A stretch of 29,836 nucleotides of DNA from a virus, in IMG/VR virus record IMGVR_UViG_3300019880_000006, positions 1 through 29,836 of that record; one strand, given 5' to 3'. The notes beneath the pieces are model-generated. The model saw only the letters and a list, made by a program, of their open reading frames with translations, made no database searches and was not told the origin of the DNA. Made by a program: the position numbers and the translations under genes. Each line of letters begins with the position of its first letter. Positions within the stretch are counted from its first letter, which is position 1. This document shows, one piece after another, positions 21,819 through 28,839 of the stretch.

Positions 21819-23066
21819 GTGGCAGATCAATTTCTCAATACCAGTTGGATCAGCATGGACGTTCTGCGCCTGCTGACCAACGACCTCACGGTGGCGGAGT
21901 ATTTCAATACCGACTGGGATAAGGACTTCAAAAAGGAGTTCGCGGTCGGATCCACCATTCAAGTCAAATTTCCCCAGACCTTCTTCGTTATCGACGGTCC
22001 GGGCTACGTTCCGCAAGGCATCGACCGCATTTCCACCACGGTCAGTTTGGACCAGTGGATTCAGGTTCCCTTCGAGTGGGACGACTATGACGCAGCCGTC
22101 AAGCTCGAGCGTTCGAAAGAAGAGCTGCGGGAACAGTATCTTGGACCCGCCAGCGAACAGATCGCGCAGGAATTCGATTCCCGCGCCGCCAACTGGGGCC
22201 GCTACTACAGCTCCACCCTGGTTGGATCCCTCGGAACCGATCCCACATCGCTCACCACCTACGACGTGGCCCGCTCCCGCTTGCTGCAAAAGGCATGCCT
22301 GAAGGGGAAACGGTCTCTCTGTATTTCATCTTCGATGATGAATGCGCTGAGCCCGGTCATCACCACCCTGCTCGATCCGGGCGATGAAATCTCGCGCATG
22401 TTCAAGGACGGTTACATCGGGCGGCTGAAGGGCTTTGACTTGTACGAGTCGCAGTCCCTCTACCAGCACACCACGGGCGTCTGGGCTTCGCAGACGGGCG
22501 TGACGGTGACCGGCTCCGGCCAGTCCGGTTCCTCGCTCATCATCACGGGCGCGGCCAATGACACCATCAACAAGGGCGACAAGTTCAAGCTCGACGCTGT
22601 GAACTTCGTCAACCCCCGCACCCGCCGGACTGTGGGCGGAAGCAACAATTACCAGGTGTTCACCGCCACCCAGGATTACGTCCTGACCGGCGGCGCGGAC
22701 ACCATCAGCATCCTGCCTCCGATCTACGGGCCGGGATCGCACTACCAGAACGTGGACGCTCTTCCCCTCACCGGCGCGGTGCTGACGCTCTGGCCCGGAA
22801 CCACCATCGCCAACGGGGGCTCGGCAACCGGCACCGTGGGCCTGGCGCTCACCAAGTACGGCTTCGCCATGGTAGGCGGCAAATTGTATCTGCCCACCGC
22901 CGTGGAGGACCGTTCGCAGAAACAGGATCCGAAAACCGGAATCGCCGTGCGCTTTGTGAAGGCGTGGGATCCGGTGCGATCGATGCAGATTCACCGCTTC
23001 GATTCGCTGCTCGGATTCGGGAATCTATACCAGGATAATGGCGTCGTCGCAGTGGCTGGAGCCTAA
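21819..23066 (+). CDS. Major capsid (coat) protein, P22 type
   Basis: 415 aa from GTG, after AAAGGAAAG. The start (MADQFLNTSWISMDVLRLL) and the ERSKEELREQYLGPASEQIA and RGRYYSS-like segments are typical of the P22 gp5 coat family, with HK97 fold. Residues about 220-310 look like an inserted beta domain (I-domain position): GVTVTGSGQSG and INKGDKFKLDAVNFVNPRTR. Length close to P22 coat (430 aa). Forms the icosahedral head with the scaffold gene immediately upstream. Confidence 0.88.
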   Translation: MADQFLNTSWISMDVLRLLTNDLTVAEYFNTDWDKDFKKEFAVGSTIQVKFPQTFFVIDGPGYVPQGIDRISTTVSLDQWIQVPFEWDDYDAAVKLERSKEELREQYLGPASEQIAQEFDSRAANWGRYYSSTLVGSLGTDPTSLTTYDVARSRLLQKACLKGKRSLCISSSMMNALSPVITTLLDPGDEISRMFKDGYIGRLKGFDLYESQSLYQHTTGVWASQTGVTVTGSGQSGSSLIITGAANDTINKGDKFKLDAVNFVNPRTRRTVGGSNNYQVFTATQDYVLTGGADTISILPPIYGPGSHYQNVDALPLTGAVLTLWPGTTIANGGSATGTVGLALTKYGFAMVGGKLYLPTAVEDRSQKQDPKTGIAVRFVKAWDPVRSMQIHRFDSLLGFGNLYQDNGVVAVAGA

Positions 23067-23075
23067 GGAGAAACC

Positions 23076-24005
23076 ATGAAAAAACTGAATGTAGTCCTCA
23101 CTCTCTTGGCGGCTCTGGTCTTCGCTGTTCCATCGAACGCAGCGACCATCATCAGCCGCACCACTCTCTCCGCCGCCGTCACTTCCACCTCAACCACTAC
23201 GGTTGTGGTGGCTTCGGCCACGGGGATCACCGCCACCAGCACGGCCCTGTTTATCGACGGGGAATTTATGACGGTGAACGCGGTCAACTCAACCACCCTC
23301 TCCGTCACCCGGCAAGGCCGAAGCTCCACGCACAAATCGGGCGTAACGGTCTGGTTTGGACCGGCGAACGCCTTCAAAACGGTCACGCCTCCGGGGCATC
23401 CGGCGGGCTCTTGCACTCGAGCCACCGAACTCTATCTGCCTTGGATCAATGTGGCCTCGGCGGTGATTTCGGATTGCTTGGGCGGAGTTTGGGTGAATGG
23501 CGTTACAGCGCCGCTCACGAGAACCATCATCGACTCGCCCGTTTCGGGCGGAGCGGTGCTGACAGGCGTGGGCACTTCGACCACAACCACGAACACCAGC
23601 ATGTACTGCTCAGAAATGTATCTCCCGACCAATAAACTCTTGACCGGGTTGCGCGCTCTGAATGGTACGGCGGTAGGGAATGGAACGCGGCTTGTGGCGC
23701 TCTATGACGCCAGCGGAATCTTGCTGGCCAATAGCGCGACCGCAGGCGCAACCACGGCGAATGCCTCGAACTATCAGGCCTATGCTTTCACCGCGAACTA
23801 TTACGCGGTGGGACCGGCAACCTACTTCGGTTGTTCGCAGGCCTCGAATAGTTCGGACTCGCTGAACCTGGTTGTGACAGCGGATGGCAATGCGGGACTT
23901 CTGACCCAGATTTACACCGGCCAGACGTTTGGCACCATCCCAGCGACAGTTACGGCTCCCAGCGCCTATACGACAGCTCAAGGGCCGTACTTCGCGTTTT
24001 ACTAA
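23076..24005 (+). CDS. Secreted-type protein downstream of coat, 309 aa
   Basis: Starts MKKLNVVLTLLAALVFAVPS with predicted cleavage near SNA-A: a clear Sec signal peptide. The mature part is Thr/Ser/Ala/Val-rich and beta-like, with STALFIDGEFMTVNAVNSTT and TLSVTRQGRSSTH, followed by a region with several Cys (about six) suggesting disulfides. No family is named. It sits 9 nt after the coat stop, where decoration proteins are normal, yet a phage particle protein would not need export. Alternatives: a host-surface or superinfection protein. Confidence 0.6.
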   Translation: MKKLNVVLTLLAALVFAVPSNAATIISRTTLSAAVTSTSTTTVVVASATGITATSTALFIDGEFMTVNAVNSTTLSVTRQGRSSTHKSGVTVWFGPANAFKTVTPPGHPAGSCTRATELYLPWINVASAVISDCLGGVWVNGVTAPLTRTIIDSPVSGGAVLTGVGTSTTTTNTSMYCSEMYLPTNKLLTGLRALNGTAVGNGTRLVALYDASGILLANSATAGATTANASNYQAYAFTANYYAVGPATYFGCSQASNSSDSLNLVVTADGNAGLLTQIYTGQTFGTIPATVTAPSAYTTAQGPYFAFY

Positions 24006-24019
24006 ACCGAAACAGTCTC

Positions 24020-24093
24020 CCCGTCAGTCTTCCTACGGGATTTGACGGGAAGCGGGGCTGAAACCCGACATGGCGTAAGCCCCGCCGGATTTT
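24020..24093 (+). terminator. Double hairpin, terminator-like, after the coat block
   Basis: Hairpin 1: CCCGTCA (24020-24026) with TGACGGG (24043-24049). Hairpin 2: GCGGGGCT (24052-24059) with AGCCCCGC (24078-24085), 18-nt loop, followed by CGGA and TTTT (24090-24093). The second resembles a rho-independent terminator; two adjacent hairpins could also stabilise or process the abundant coat transcript. Downstream genes follow on the same strand. Confidence 0.55.
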
Positions 24094-24112
24094 CCAATTT
24101 GAAAGGAAGACG

Positions 24113-24343
24113 ATGCAGACCAAAAAGTTCTCGATTCTGTACAGCGAAGCCAAGCCCCATCAGCCCGAACCGCAACTCCATTTCCTGACCTTCGTCCCGA
24201 AAGTTCTATCCCTGGCGGACGCTCAGGAGCTGGCCGATGAGATCGAAGAAGTTCTGGAGCACCACGCGAAGAAAACGGCGCCCCCGACAGTAGCTGAACC
24301 GCCGAAAGCAGCCGAGCCGATCAAAGCCTTCGCCAAGAAGTAA
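24113..24343 (+). CDS. Hypothetical protein, 76 aa
   Basis: ATG preceded by AAAGGAAG. The central helix (VLSLADAQELADEIEEVLEHH) follows a beta-like N-terminus, and the tail is Lys/Ala/Pro-rich. It is the first gene past the double hairpin. No family is recognised; a small virion or assembly protein is likely from position. Confidence 0.55.
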   Translation: MQTKKFSILYSEAKPHQPEPQLHFLTFVPKVLSLADAQELADEIEEVLEHHAKKTAPPTVAEPPKAAEPIKAFAKK

Positions 24344-24346
24344 CTC

Positions 24347-24775
24347 GTGCCGTTCCGGGAAACGCCCCGCCAGAAGCCCCGCCCGCGCTGGTCCGCCCAG
24401 CTCGACATCGAAGGCGTGCCCCGCGAACGCATCGCCAGAGAACAGCGGACAGCGGAACTCTATCAAGAATCCGTCCAACAGGAACAGGAGAAAGTCATGG
24501 CCCAAACCGAACTCGACATCAACAATCCCCCGAAATTGCCGTACAAGCACCAGGAGTACCCCAAGCGTGTCTACAAGGGCGCAATGGGGAAAACGGTGAA
24601 CAACGCCGAAGAAGAGAAACTGGCCGCGAAAGACGGCTACGGCCATGCCGCCAAGCCGGAAACCAACAAAAAGATGCTGGCCCAGCGCAAGCGCGAGAAT
24701 GTGAAAGCCTTCAAGGGCGTACCGGCGGGCATGGAAGAAGTGGACGCGACGGACGTTCCAGAAGCTAAAGAATAG
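24347..24775 (+). CDS. Hypothetical basic protein, 142 aa
   Basis: GTG at 24347; an internal ATG at 24497 with GGAG upstream is an equally possible start giving 92 aa. The N-terminal part is highly charged (RQKPRPRW, EREQ-rich). The later part has LPYKHQEYPKRVYKGAMGKT and VNNAEEEKLAAKDGYGHA, a pattern I associate with small phage structural-region proteins. Function unknown. Confidence 0.55.
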   Translation: MPFRETPRQKPRPRWSAQLDIEGVPRERIAREQRTAELYQESVQQEQEKVMAQTELDINNPPKLPYKHQEYPKRVYKGAMGKTVNNAEEEKLAAKDGYGHAAKPETNKKMLAQRKRENVKAFKGVPAGMEEVDATDVPEAKE

Positions 24776-24778
24776 CCC

Positions 24779-25546
24779 ATGCCGACCGTAACAGGCTTAG
24801 ACATATTAACCGATGCGCTGATCGAAAATGGGATGCTTGCCCCCGGAGAACCGGTCGATGGGGAGACCGGGCAATGGGCATTTCGTTCGCTCAACGATCT
24901 GCTCAATCTCTGGGCGGCGCGCAAAGCCTACGTCTACTCCACCAACTTCACCCAGTACACCGTCCCGGCGAATACGGCTCCAGTCCTGCTCGGCCCCACG
25001 GGAACGGCGGGCTTCATTGTTCCGCAGCGTCCGGTGAGAATTGAAAGCTGCGCCGTGCGGTTGAATTTCTCCGGCGGCCTGGTCGACGCCCCCAGACTTC
25101 GCATCCAGGATGCGGCCTGGTGGGCCGCCAACTCGGTCAAGAACATCACCTCCACCATCCCGACGGATCTCTACTACGACGCCGCCTGGGAGAATGGGGG
25201 GCTCTACTTCTGGCCGATTCCGAACGTCAACACGCTCATCCTGCTCGAAACCTGGCAGGCGATCAACGAGTTGGCGGCGATCACCGACCCCATCGGCGGA
25301 GCCACAGGGCCGAATTCCCTTCCCCAAGCCTACCGAGCGGCGCTGAAGTGGTCGCTGGCGGAAGCGCTGTGTCCTGGCGGGTCGAAAGAGCTGCACCCGG
25401 TGCTGGCGGAGAAATCCCGGATCGCGAACAAGGCTGTGTTTGGGAACAACGCGGCGGCGCCGAAGATTGCAACTTACGATGCGGGGATGGCGCGAGGCAG
25501 GGTGCGGCGGCCGAACTTCAACTGGATTTCAGGACAGCCCTGGTAG
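24779..25546 (+). CDS. P22 gp4-like tail accessory/connector protein
   Basis: 255 aa. The N-terminal segment TDALIENGMLAPGEPV, then SLNDLLNLWAARKAYVYS and later PQRPVRIESC match the pattern of the P22 gp4-like head-completion family, in which gp4 extends the portal ring. It is longer than P22 gp4 (166 aa), as in other environmental relatives. Position before the gp10-like gene is as in P22. Its last 18 bases overlap the end of a reverse-strand gene. Confidence 0.75.
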   Translation: MPTVTGLDILTDALIENGMLAPGEPVDGETGQWAFRSLNDLLNLWAARKAYVYSTNFTQYTVPANTAPVLLGPTGTAGFIVPQRPVRIESCAVRLNFSGGLVDAPRLRIQDAAWWAANSVKNITSTIPTDLYYDAAWENGGLYFWPIPNVNTLILLETWQAINELAAITDPIGGATGPNSLPQAYRAALKWSLAEALCPGGSKELHPVLAEKSRIANKAVFGNNAAAPKIATYDAGMARGRVRRPNFNWISGQPW

Positions 25547-25777
25547 GCGATCAATGGATTTAATCCAGTGGATTCCTTTTCGCTCCTCCCAGACCGTGAG
25601 GACGCCTTCATCCGCAAAGCCCCAACCGGCATCAATCCATTGCCCGCCGGTGAACTGCGTCGGCTTTGGGATGATCTCGGTGGGAAACGACCACACCCGG
25701 CCCAGCGGGATAGCCTGTTCTAAAGCGATGCCAGCCACGCCCAGTCCGAAGAGTTTGAAGAATCCGCGGCGGTTCAT
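25529..25777 (-). CDS. Small Tat-signal protein, reverse strand
   Basis: 82 aa from ATG 25777, chosen for its GAGG site 8 nt upstream over a start 12 codons earlier. NRRGFFKLFGLGVAGIA (2-18) is a twin-arginine signal: RR-x-FF, then a hydrophobic helix. The mature part is Trp/Gly-rich (GGQWIDAGWGF, TVWEERKGIHWI) with no recognised fold. The start overlaps the stop of the small Cys/His gene (TGATGA). Export by the Tat system, folded, is expected. It lies against the forward late genes, so it probably has its own promoter; a moron or lysogenic-conversion gene is inferred. Confidence 0.7.
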   Translation of the reverse strand: MNRRGFFKLFGLGVAGIALEQAIPLGRVWSFPTEIIPKPTQFTGGQWIDAGWGFADEGVLTVWEERKGIHWIKSIDRLPGLS

Positions 25778-25917
25778 CAGACATACCTCAAATGCTTTCC
25801 GCTGCGACGGCACGTCGCAACCATGATGGTGCGATTCAATCCGCCATCCCAGACCATCGGATCATGACCAAAGCAGCGGCAAACCAATCGACGAAAAGAA
25901 TCTAGGAAGTTCAGCAC
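25777..25917 (-). CDS. Small Cys/His protein upstream of Tat gene
   Basis: 46 aa from GTG at 25917, the first start after an in-frame stop. Residues CRCFGHDPMVW (13-23) and CRRSGKH (36-42) give a C-x-C-x-x-x-H...C-x-x-x-x-x-H pattern that could bind a metal. The TGA overlaps the ATG of the Tat-signal gene, so they form a two-gene unit. Its own ribosome site is weak (GAGAG). The forward gp10-like gene starts only 14 bases away in the other direction. Function unknown. Confidence 0.5.
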   Translation of the reverse strand: MLNFLDSFRRLVCRCFGHDPMVWDGGLNRTIMVATCRRSGKHLRYV

Positions 25918-25931
25918 CCGCCAATTCTCTC

Positions 25932-27395
25932 ATGCCCCCCCTGCCCCTCTTCTGCAATGGTTCCTACCAGGCCGTTTCTCCCATCATCGACGGGGAAGTC
26001 TGTATGAACCTCTATTGCGAACGGGCGGAATCGCCGGGAGCGCGCAGCCCCATTGCCCTCCTGATGGCCCCGGGGAAAAGACTCTGGGGGCAGATCCCGG
26101 AAGCGGGCGTAACTTCCCAGCTCAACATCAACGGGCGCGGATTTGCGGCGGGCAGCCAGCTTTATGAATTCGATGCGGCGGGCACACCAACAATCCGCGG
26201 GAGTCTTGGCGGCACCCAGCCCCTCCGGCCCTGCCAGATGTTCGCCAATGAAACGCAGATCCTCTGCCTCAACAATGGCAACCTCTATGTACTCACCCTG
26301 GCGACGAACATCTTGACCGCGGTCAACATGGCGCAGCTCCAGGGCGGCGCGGGCTCCGTCATGCAGATCGGCTTCGCGGACGGCTACTTCTTCGCTTGGT
26401 TCGCCAATACCCATACTTTCCAGCAGTCGCAACTCGAAGATGGCACGACCTGGAGCGGCCTCGACATTTCGACGGCTTCGATATTCCCTGACAACTTCGT
26501 CAGCATGATCTGCGACCACCGCGAAGCCTGGTTCATGTCCTCGAAGAAATCGGCGGGCTACTACAACTCAGGCGCCGGGTTTCCAACTTACATTCCGATT
26601 CAGGCGGCCTTCGGTGAATTTGGAGCTGGGGCAACTTCGGCAACCGTCCAGGCCGACAATACGATCTGCTGGCTGGGCGCGGATGAACGCGGGCCTCTCG
26701 TGGCTTACCGGCTGAACGGCTATACCCCGCAGCGCATCTCGACTTTCGCCGTCGAAGGGATCTGGCAGAAGTACACCACGGGAGCCGACGCCAGGGCCTA
26801 CTCCTACGAGGAAGATGGGCACGTGTTCTGGGTGATTTACTTTCCGACAGCGAATGCAACATGGGTCTACGACTTCTCCACGCAACTCTGGCATCAACGC
26901 GGGGCCTGGAACACCACTTCTGGAACGTATGACGCGGACCACTCGCAGAGTCACATGTTCTTTGCCGGCAAGCACCTGGTGGGCGACTGGGCTTCCGGGA
27001 ACATTTACGAGCAATCGACTTCGATCTTCACCGACAACGGACAGATTTTGCGCTGGATGCGGCGTTCACCGACGACGAACGATGAAAACCACTTCGTCTA
27101 CTTCTCGGAATTTGAAGCCGACCTGCAAGTGGGCGTTGCGCCCCAACCTCCGCTGGTCGATGGCGCGGGCAATCCCCGCCCGGCGCAAGTCATGCTGCGC
27201 TGGTCGAACGATTCGACGCGGACGTGGTCGAGCTACTACACCCTAAACTGTGGCTCGGCGGGCGAATTCAATGTGCGCGCGCGCAAGACGCAGTTGGGCC
27301 GTGCAAGAAAACGTGCTTGGGAATTGTCGGGGAGCGATCCGGTTCAAAACGTAATCGTCAGCGCGTACGTACAAGCTCAACAGTCATTAGAATGA
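25932..27395 (+). CDS. P22 gp10-like packaged-DNA stabilisation/tail protein
   Basis: 487 aa, close to P22 gp10 (472 aa). The N-terminal part (LPLFCNGSYQAVSPIIDGEVC) and MNLYCERAESPGARSPIALL are characteristic of this family of propeller-like tail factors. Beta-rich, with repeated G-x-x-Y/F-W segments (FFAWFANT, HVFWVIYF, WVYDFSTQLWHQRG). In P22, gp10 attaches below gp4 and plugs the tail. No good ribosome site precedes the ATG. The 3' end overlaps a reverse-strand HNH gene by 19 bases. Confidence 0.85.
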   Translation: MPPLPLFCNGSYQAVSPIIDGEVCMNLYCERAESPGARSPIALLMAPGKRLWGQIPEAGVTSQLNINGRGFAAGSQLYEFDAAGTPTIRGSLGGTQPLRPCQMFANETQILCLNNGNLYVLTLATNILTAVNMAQLQGGAGSVMQIGFADGYFFAWFANTHTFQQSQLEDGTTWSGLDISTASIFPDNFVSMICDHREAWFMSSKKSAGYYNSGAGFPTYIPIQAAFGEFGAGATSATVQADNTICWLGADERGPLVAYRLNGYTPQRISTFAVEGIWQKYTTGADARAYSYEEDGHVFWVIYFPTANATWVYDFSTQLWHQRGAWNTTSGTYDADHSQSHMFFAGKHLVGDWASGNIYEQSTSIFTDNGQILRWMRRSPTTNDENHFVYFSEFEADLQVGVAPQPPLVDGAGNPRPAQVMLRWSNDSTRTWSSYYTLNCGSAGEFNVRARKTQLGRARKRAWELSGSDPVQNVIVSAYVQAQQSLE

Positions 27396-28030
27396 GGCCT
27401 TTTTGCCCAGCGGCGTGCTCGTTTGTTGCGGTTCTGCTCGGCGCGCGTGGACCACGTGCAATTATCGGGAGAGTAATCAAGATCATTATTCTTGCGGTCA
27501 ATCGTGTGGTCGGACGATGGCCTTGCGCCCATGTCAGTAAAAAAATCGGCGAACGATTCTTGCCATCGCTTACAGACCCCAATCCCACGCCCTCCCCAAT
27601 CCCTATATCGGGAGTTGTTAGGATTTTGGCAGCGATCTTTCATCCCCGCCCAGATCCCATATTCAGAACGACGCCTCGGGCCACGTGTAGCTCCATGGGT
27701 TACTCGCGCCCCGCCGCGCATATCCAACTCCCGCCTGAGACAGCCGCAACTTCGCGTGTGCCTGCTGCGCAATTCGTGGGTGGTGATGATGCATTTCTTT
27801 CCGCACTCGCAAATGCAGTGCCAACGAGTCCGGGAGCTTTCATTGCGGGCGACAACTTTCCGGAGCACGGTCAAGCGTTCAAACGTTTGGCCAGCGAGAT
27901 CACAAAGGTTGACTTTTCTCACGACCGAAGGATCGCCGTAACGTTGCCAGCGATGGTAGTGCATGGGGCACAGGCCCTGGCCGTGACAATTGCGTCCGCA
28001 TTCTTTAATGCTGCAAACAGTCTTCGCCAT
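27377..28030 (-). CDS. HNH endonuclease (homing type), reverse strand
   Basis: 217 aa. N-terminal zinc-like cluster CSIKECGRNCHGQGLCPMHY (6-25). A CICECGKKC...CGCLRR middle (Cys-rich DNA-binding) follows. The catalytic part has YGIWAGMKDRCQNPNN, then DHTIDRKNNDLDYSPDNCTW and STRAEQNRNKR. These are hallmarks of phage free-standing homing endonucleases with an HNH/AP2-like domain order. It occupies the gap between the gp10-like gene and the next forward gene, in reverse orientation. No strong ribosome site is visible at its ATG. Confidence 0.88.
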   Translation of the reverse strand: MAKTVCSIKECGRNCHGQGLCPMHYHRWQRYGDPSVVRKVNLCDLAGQTFERLTVLRKVVARNESSRTRWHCICECGKKCIITTHELRSRHTRSCGCLRRELDMRGGARVTHGATRGPRRRSEYGIWAGMKDRCQNPNNSRYRDWGGRGIGVCKRWQESFADFFTDMGARPSSDHTIDRKNNDLDYSPDNCTWSTRAEQNRNKRARRWAKRPHSNDC

Positions 28031-28074
28031 GACTGGATCAATTGTAGCCTTATTTGTGTTTCGCAGGAAATGCA

Positions 28075-28257
28075 GTGAAGTCCTGGCCCTGGCAATCGAA
28101 ACGCGGCCTCGATGAATACCTCAAGGATCGCTTAAGAGATGACGAACTCTGCTTCGAAATTGTGCGCCGGGCGATGCGTCTCAAGGCCGGGCGTCTCAAG
28201 CCGTGGCGCAAGAGTCTGGTTCTAATAAGTCTGGGGCCAACGAGCGCTGATGAATGA
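28075..28257 (+). CDS. Hypothetical basic protein, 60 aa
   Basis: GTG with AGGA upstream (MKSWPWQSKR); the frame is open further but this start has the ribosome site. Strongly helical and basic (DEYLKDRLRDDELCFEIVRR, then MRLKAGRLKPWRKS). Ends in an ATGA overlap with the next gene. No family is recognised. Confidence 0.5.
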   Translation: MKSWPWQSKRGLDEYLKDRLRDDELCFEIVRRAMRLKAGRLKPWRKSLVLISLGPTSADE

Positions 28258-28838
28258 GCCAAAAACGCACCGTCCAGCGCCAGCCGCCTTTGCGCGGCAG
28301 CGAACTGCCCGACGTCATCCAGCAATGGTTGCTTGCGTTGCAGACGCTTCTCCCGCTGATCGTGTTCGACACCAGCGCGGGACCGGAGGTTTTCGCGCTC
28401 CCGAATCCCGGACTCAACAATTCACAGACGGGGCAGACGAACCAGAACCAGGAAATCATCGTCATCAAGAGCACGGCGGACGTAAACACGGTCTCCATCA
28501 CGGGGGCAGTTGCCGGAACCGTCATCCTCACTTCGCAGTATGCGGTCGCCCGTTTCAAATCCGATGCGACAAGTTGGTGGGTGGTGGGAATCGGCGGCTC
28601 AATTGCGCCGGTGATTGCGAATTTCGCGAACGAAGAGACGCCGGGCGGGGCAATCAATTCCAGCAATCTGATATTCACGCTAGCGAACGCGCCCAGTCCA
28701 CCCAAAAGCCTCGAACTTTTTTACAACGGCCTGATTCAAAAATCGAGCGGCGGCGATTTCACCTTAGTCGGCTTAACGATCACCTTCGCCTCCGCACCCA
28801 CGACGGGTTCAACGCTTCTCGCCTGGTACCGCTACTAA
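28254..28838 (+). CDS. Tail-associated protein, 194 aa
   Basis: Begins MSQKRTVQRQPPLRGSELPD and has a Gln/Leu-rich helix. The last 75 residues, NFANEETPGGAINSSNLIFT, then SLELFYNGLIQKSSGGDFTL and AWYRY, resemble a small beta domain found in phage tail-fibre-region proteins, probably for adsorption or fibre attachment. It precedes the large fibre gene by one nucleotide. Function by position and domain shape only. Confidence 0.6.
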   Translation: MSQKRTVQRQPPLRGSELPDVIQQWLLALQTLLPLIVFDTSAGPEVFALPNPGLNNSQTGQTNQNQEIIVIKSTADVNTVSITGAVAGTVILTSQYAVARFKSDATSWWVVGIGGSIAPVIANFANEETPGGAINSSNLIFTLANAPSPPKSLELFYNGLIQKSSGGDFTLVGLTITFASAPTTGSTLLAWYRY

Positions 28839-28839
28839 C

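Noticed and set aside
21324-22289. 321-aa reverse ORF
   Set aside because: Antisense to the scaffold and coat genes; no motif.
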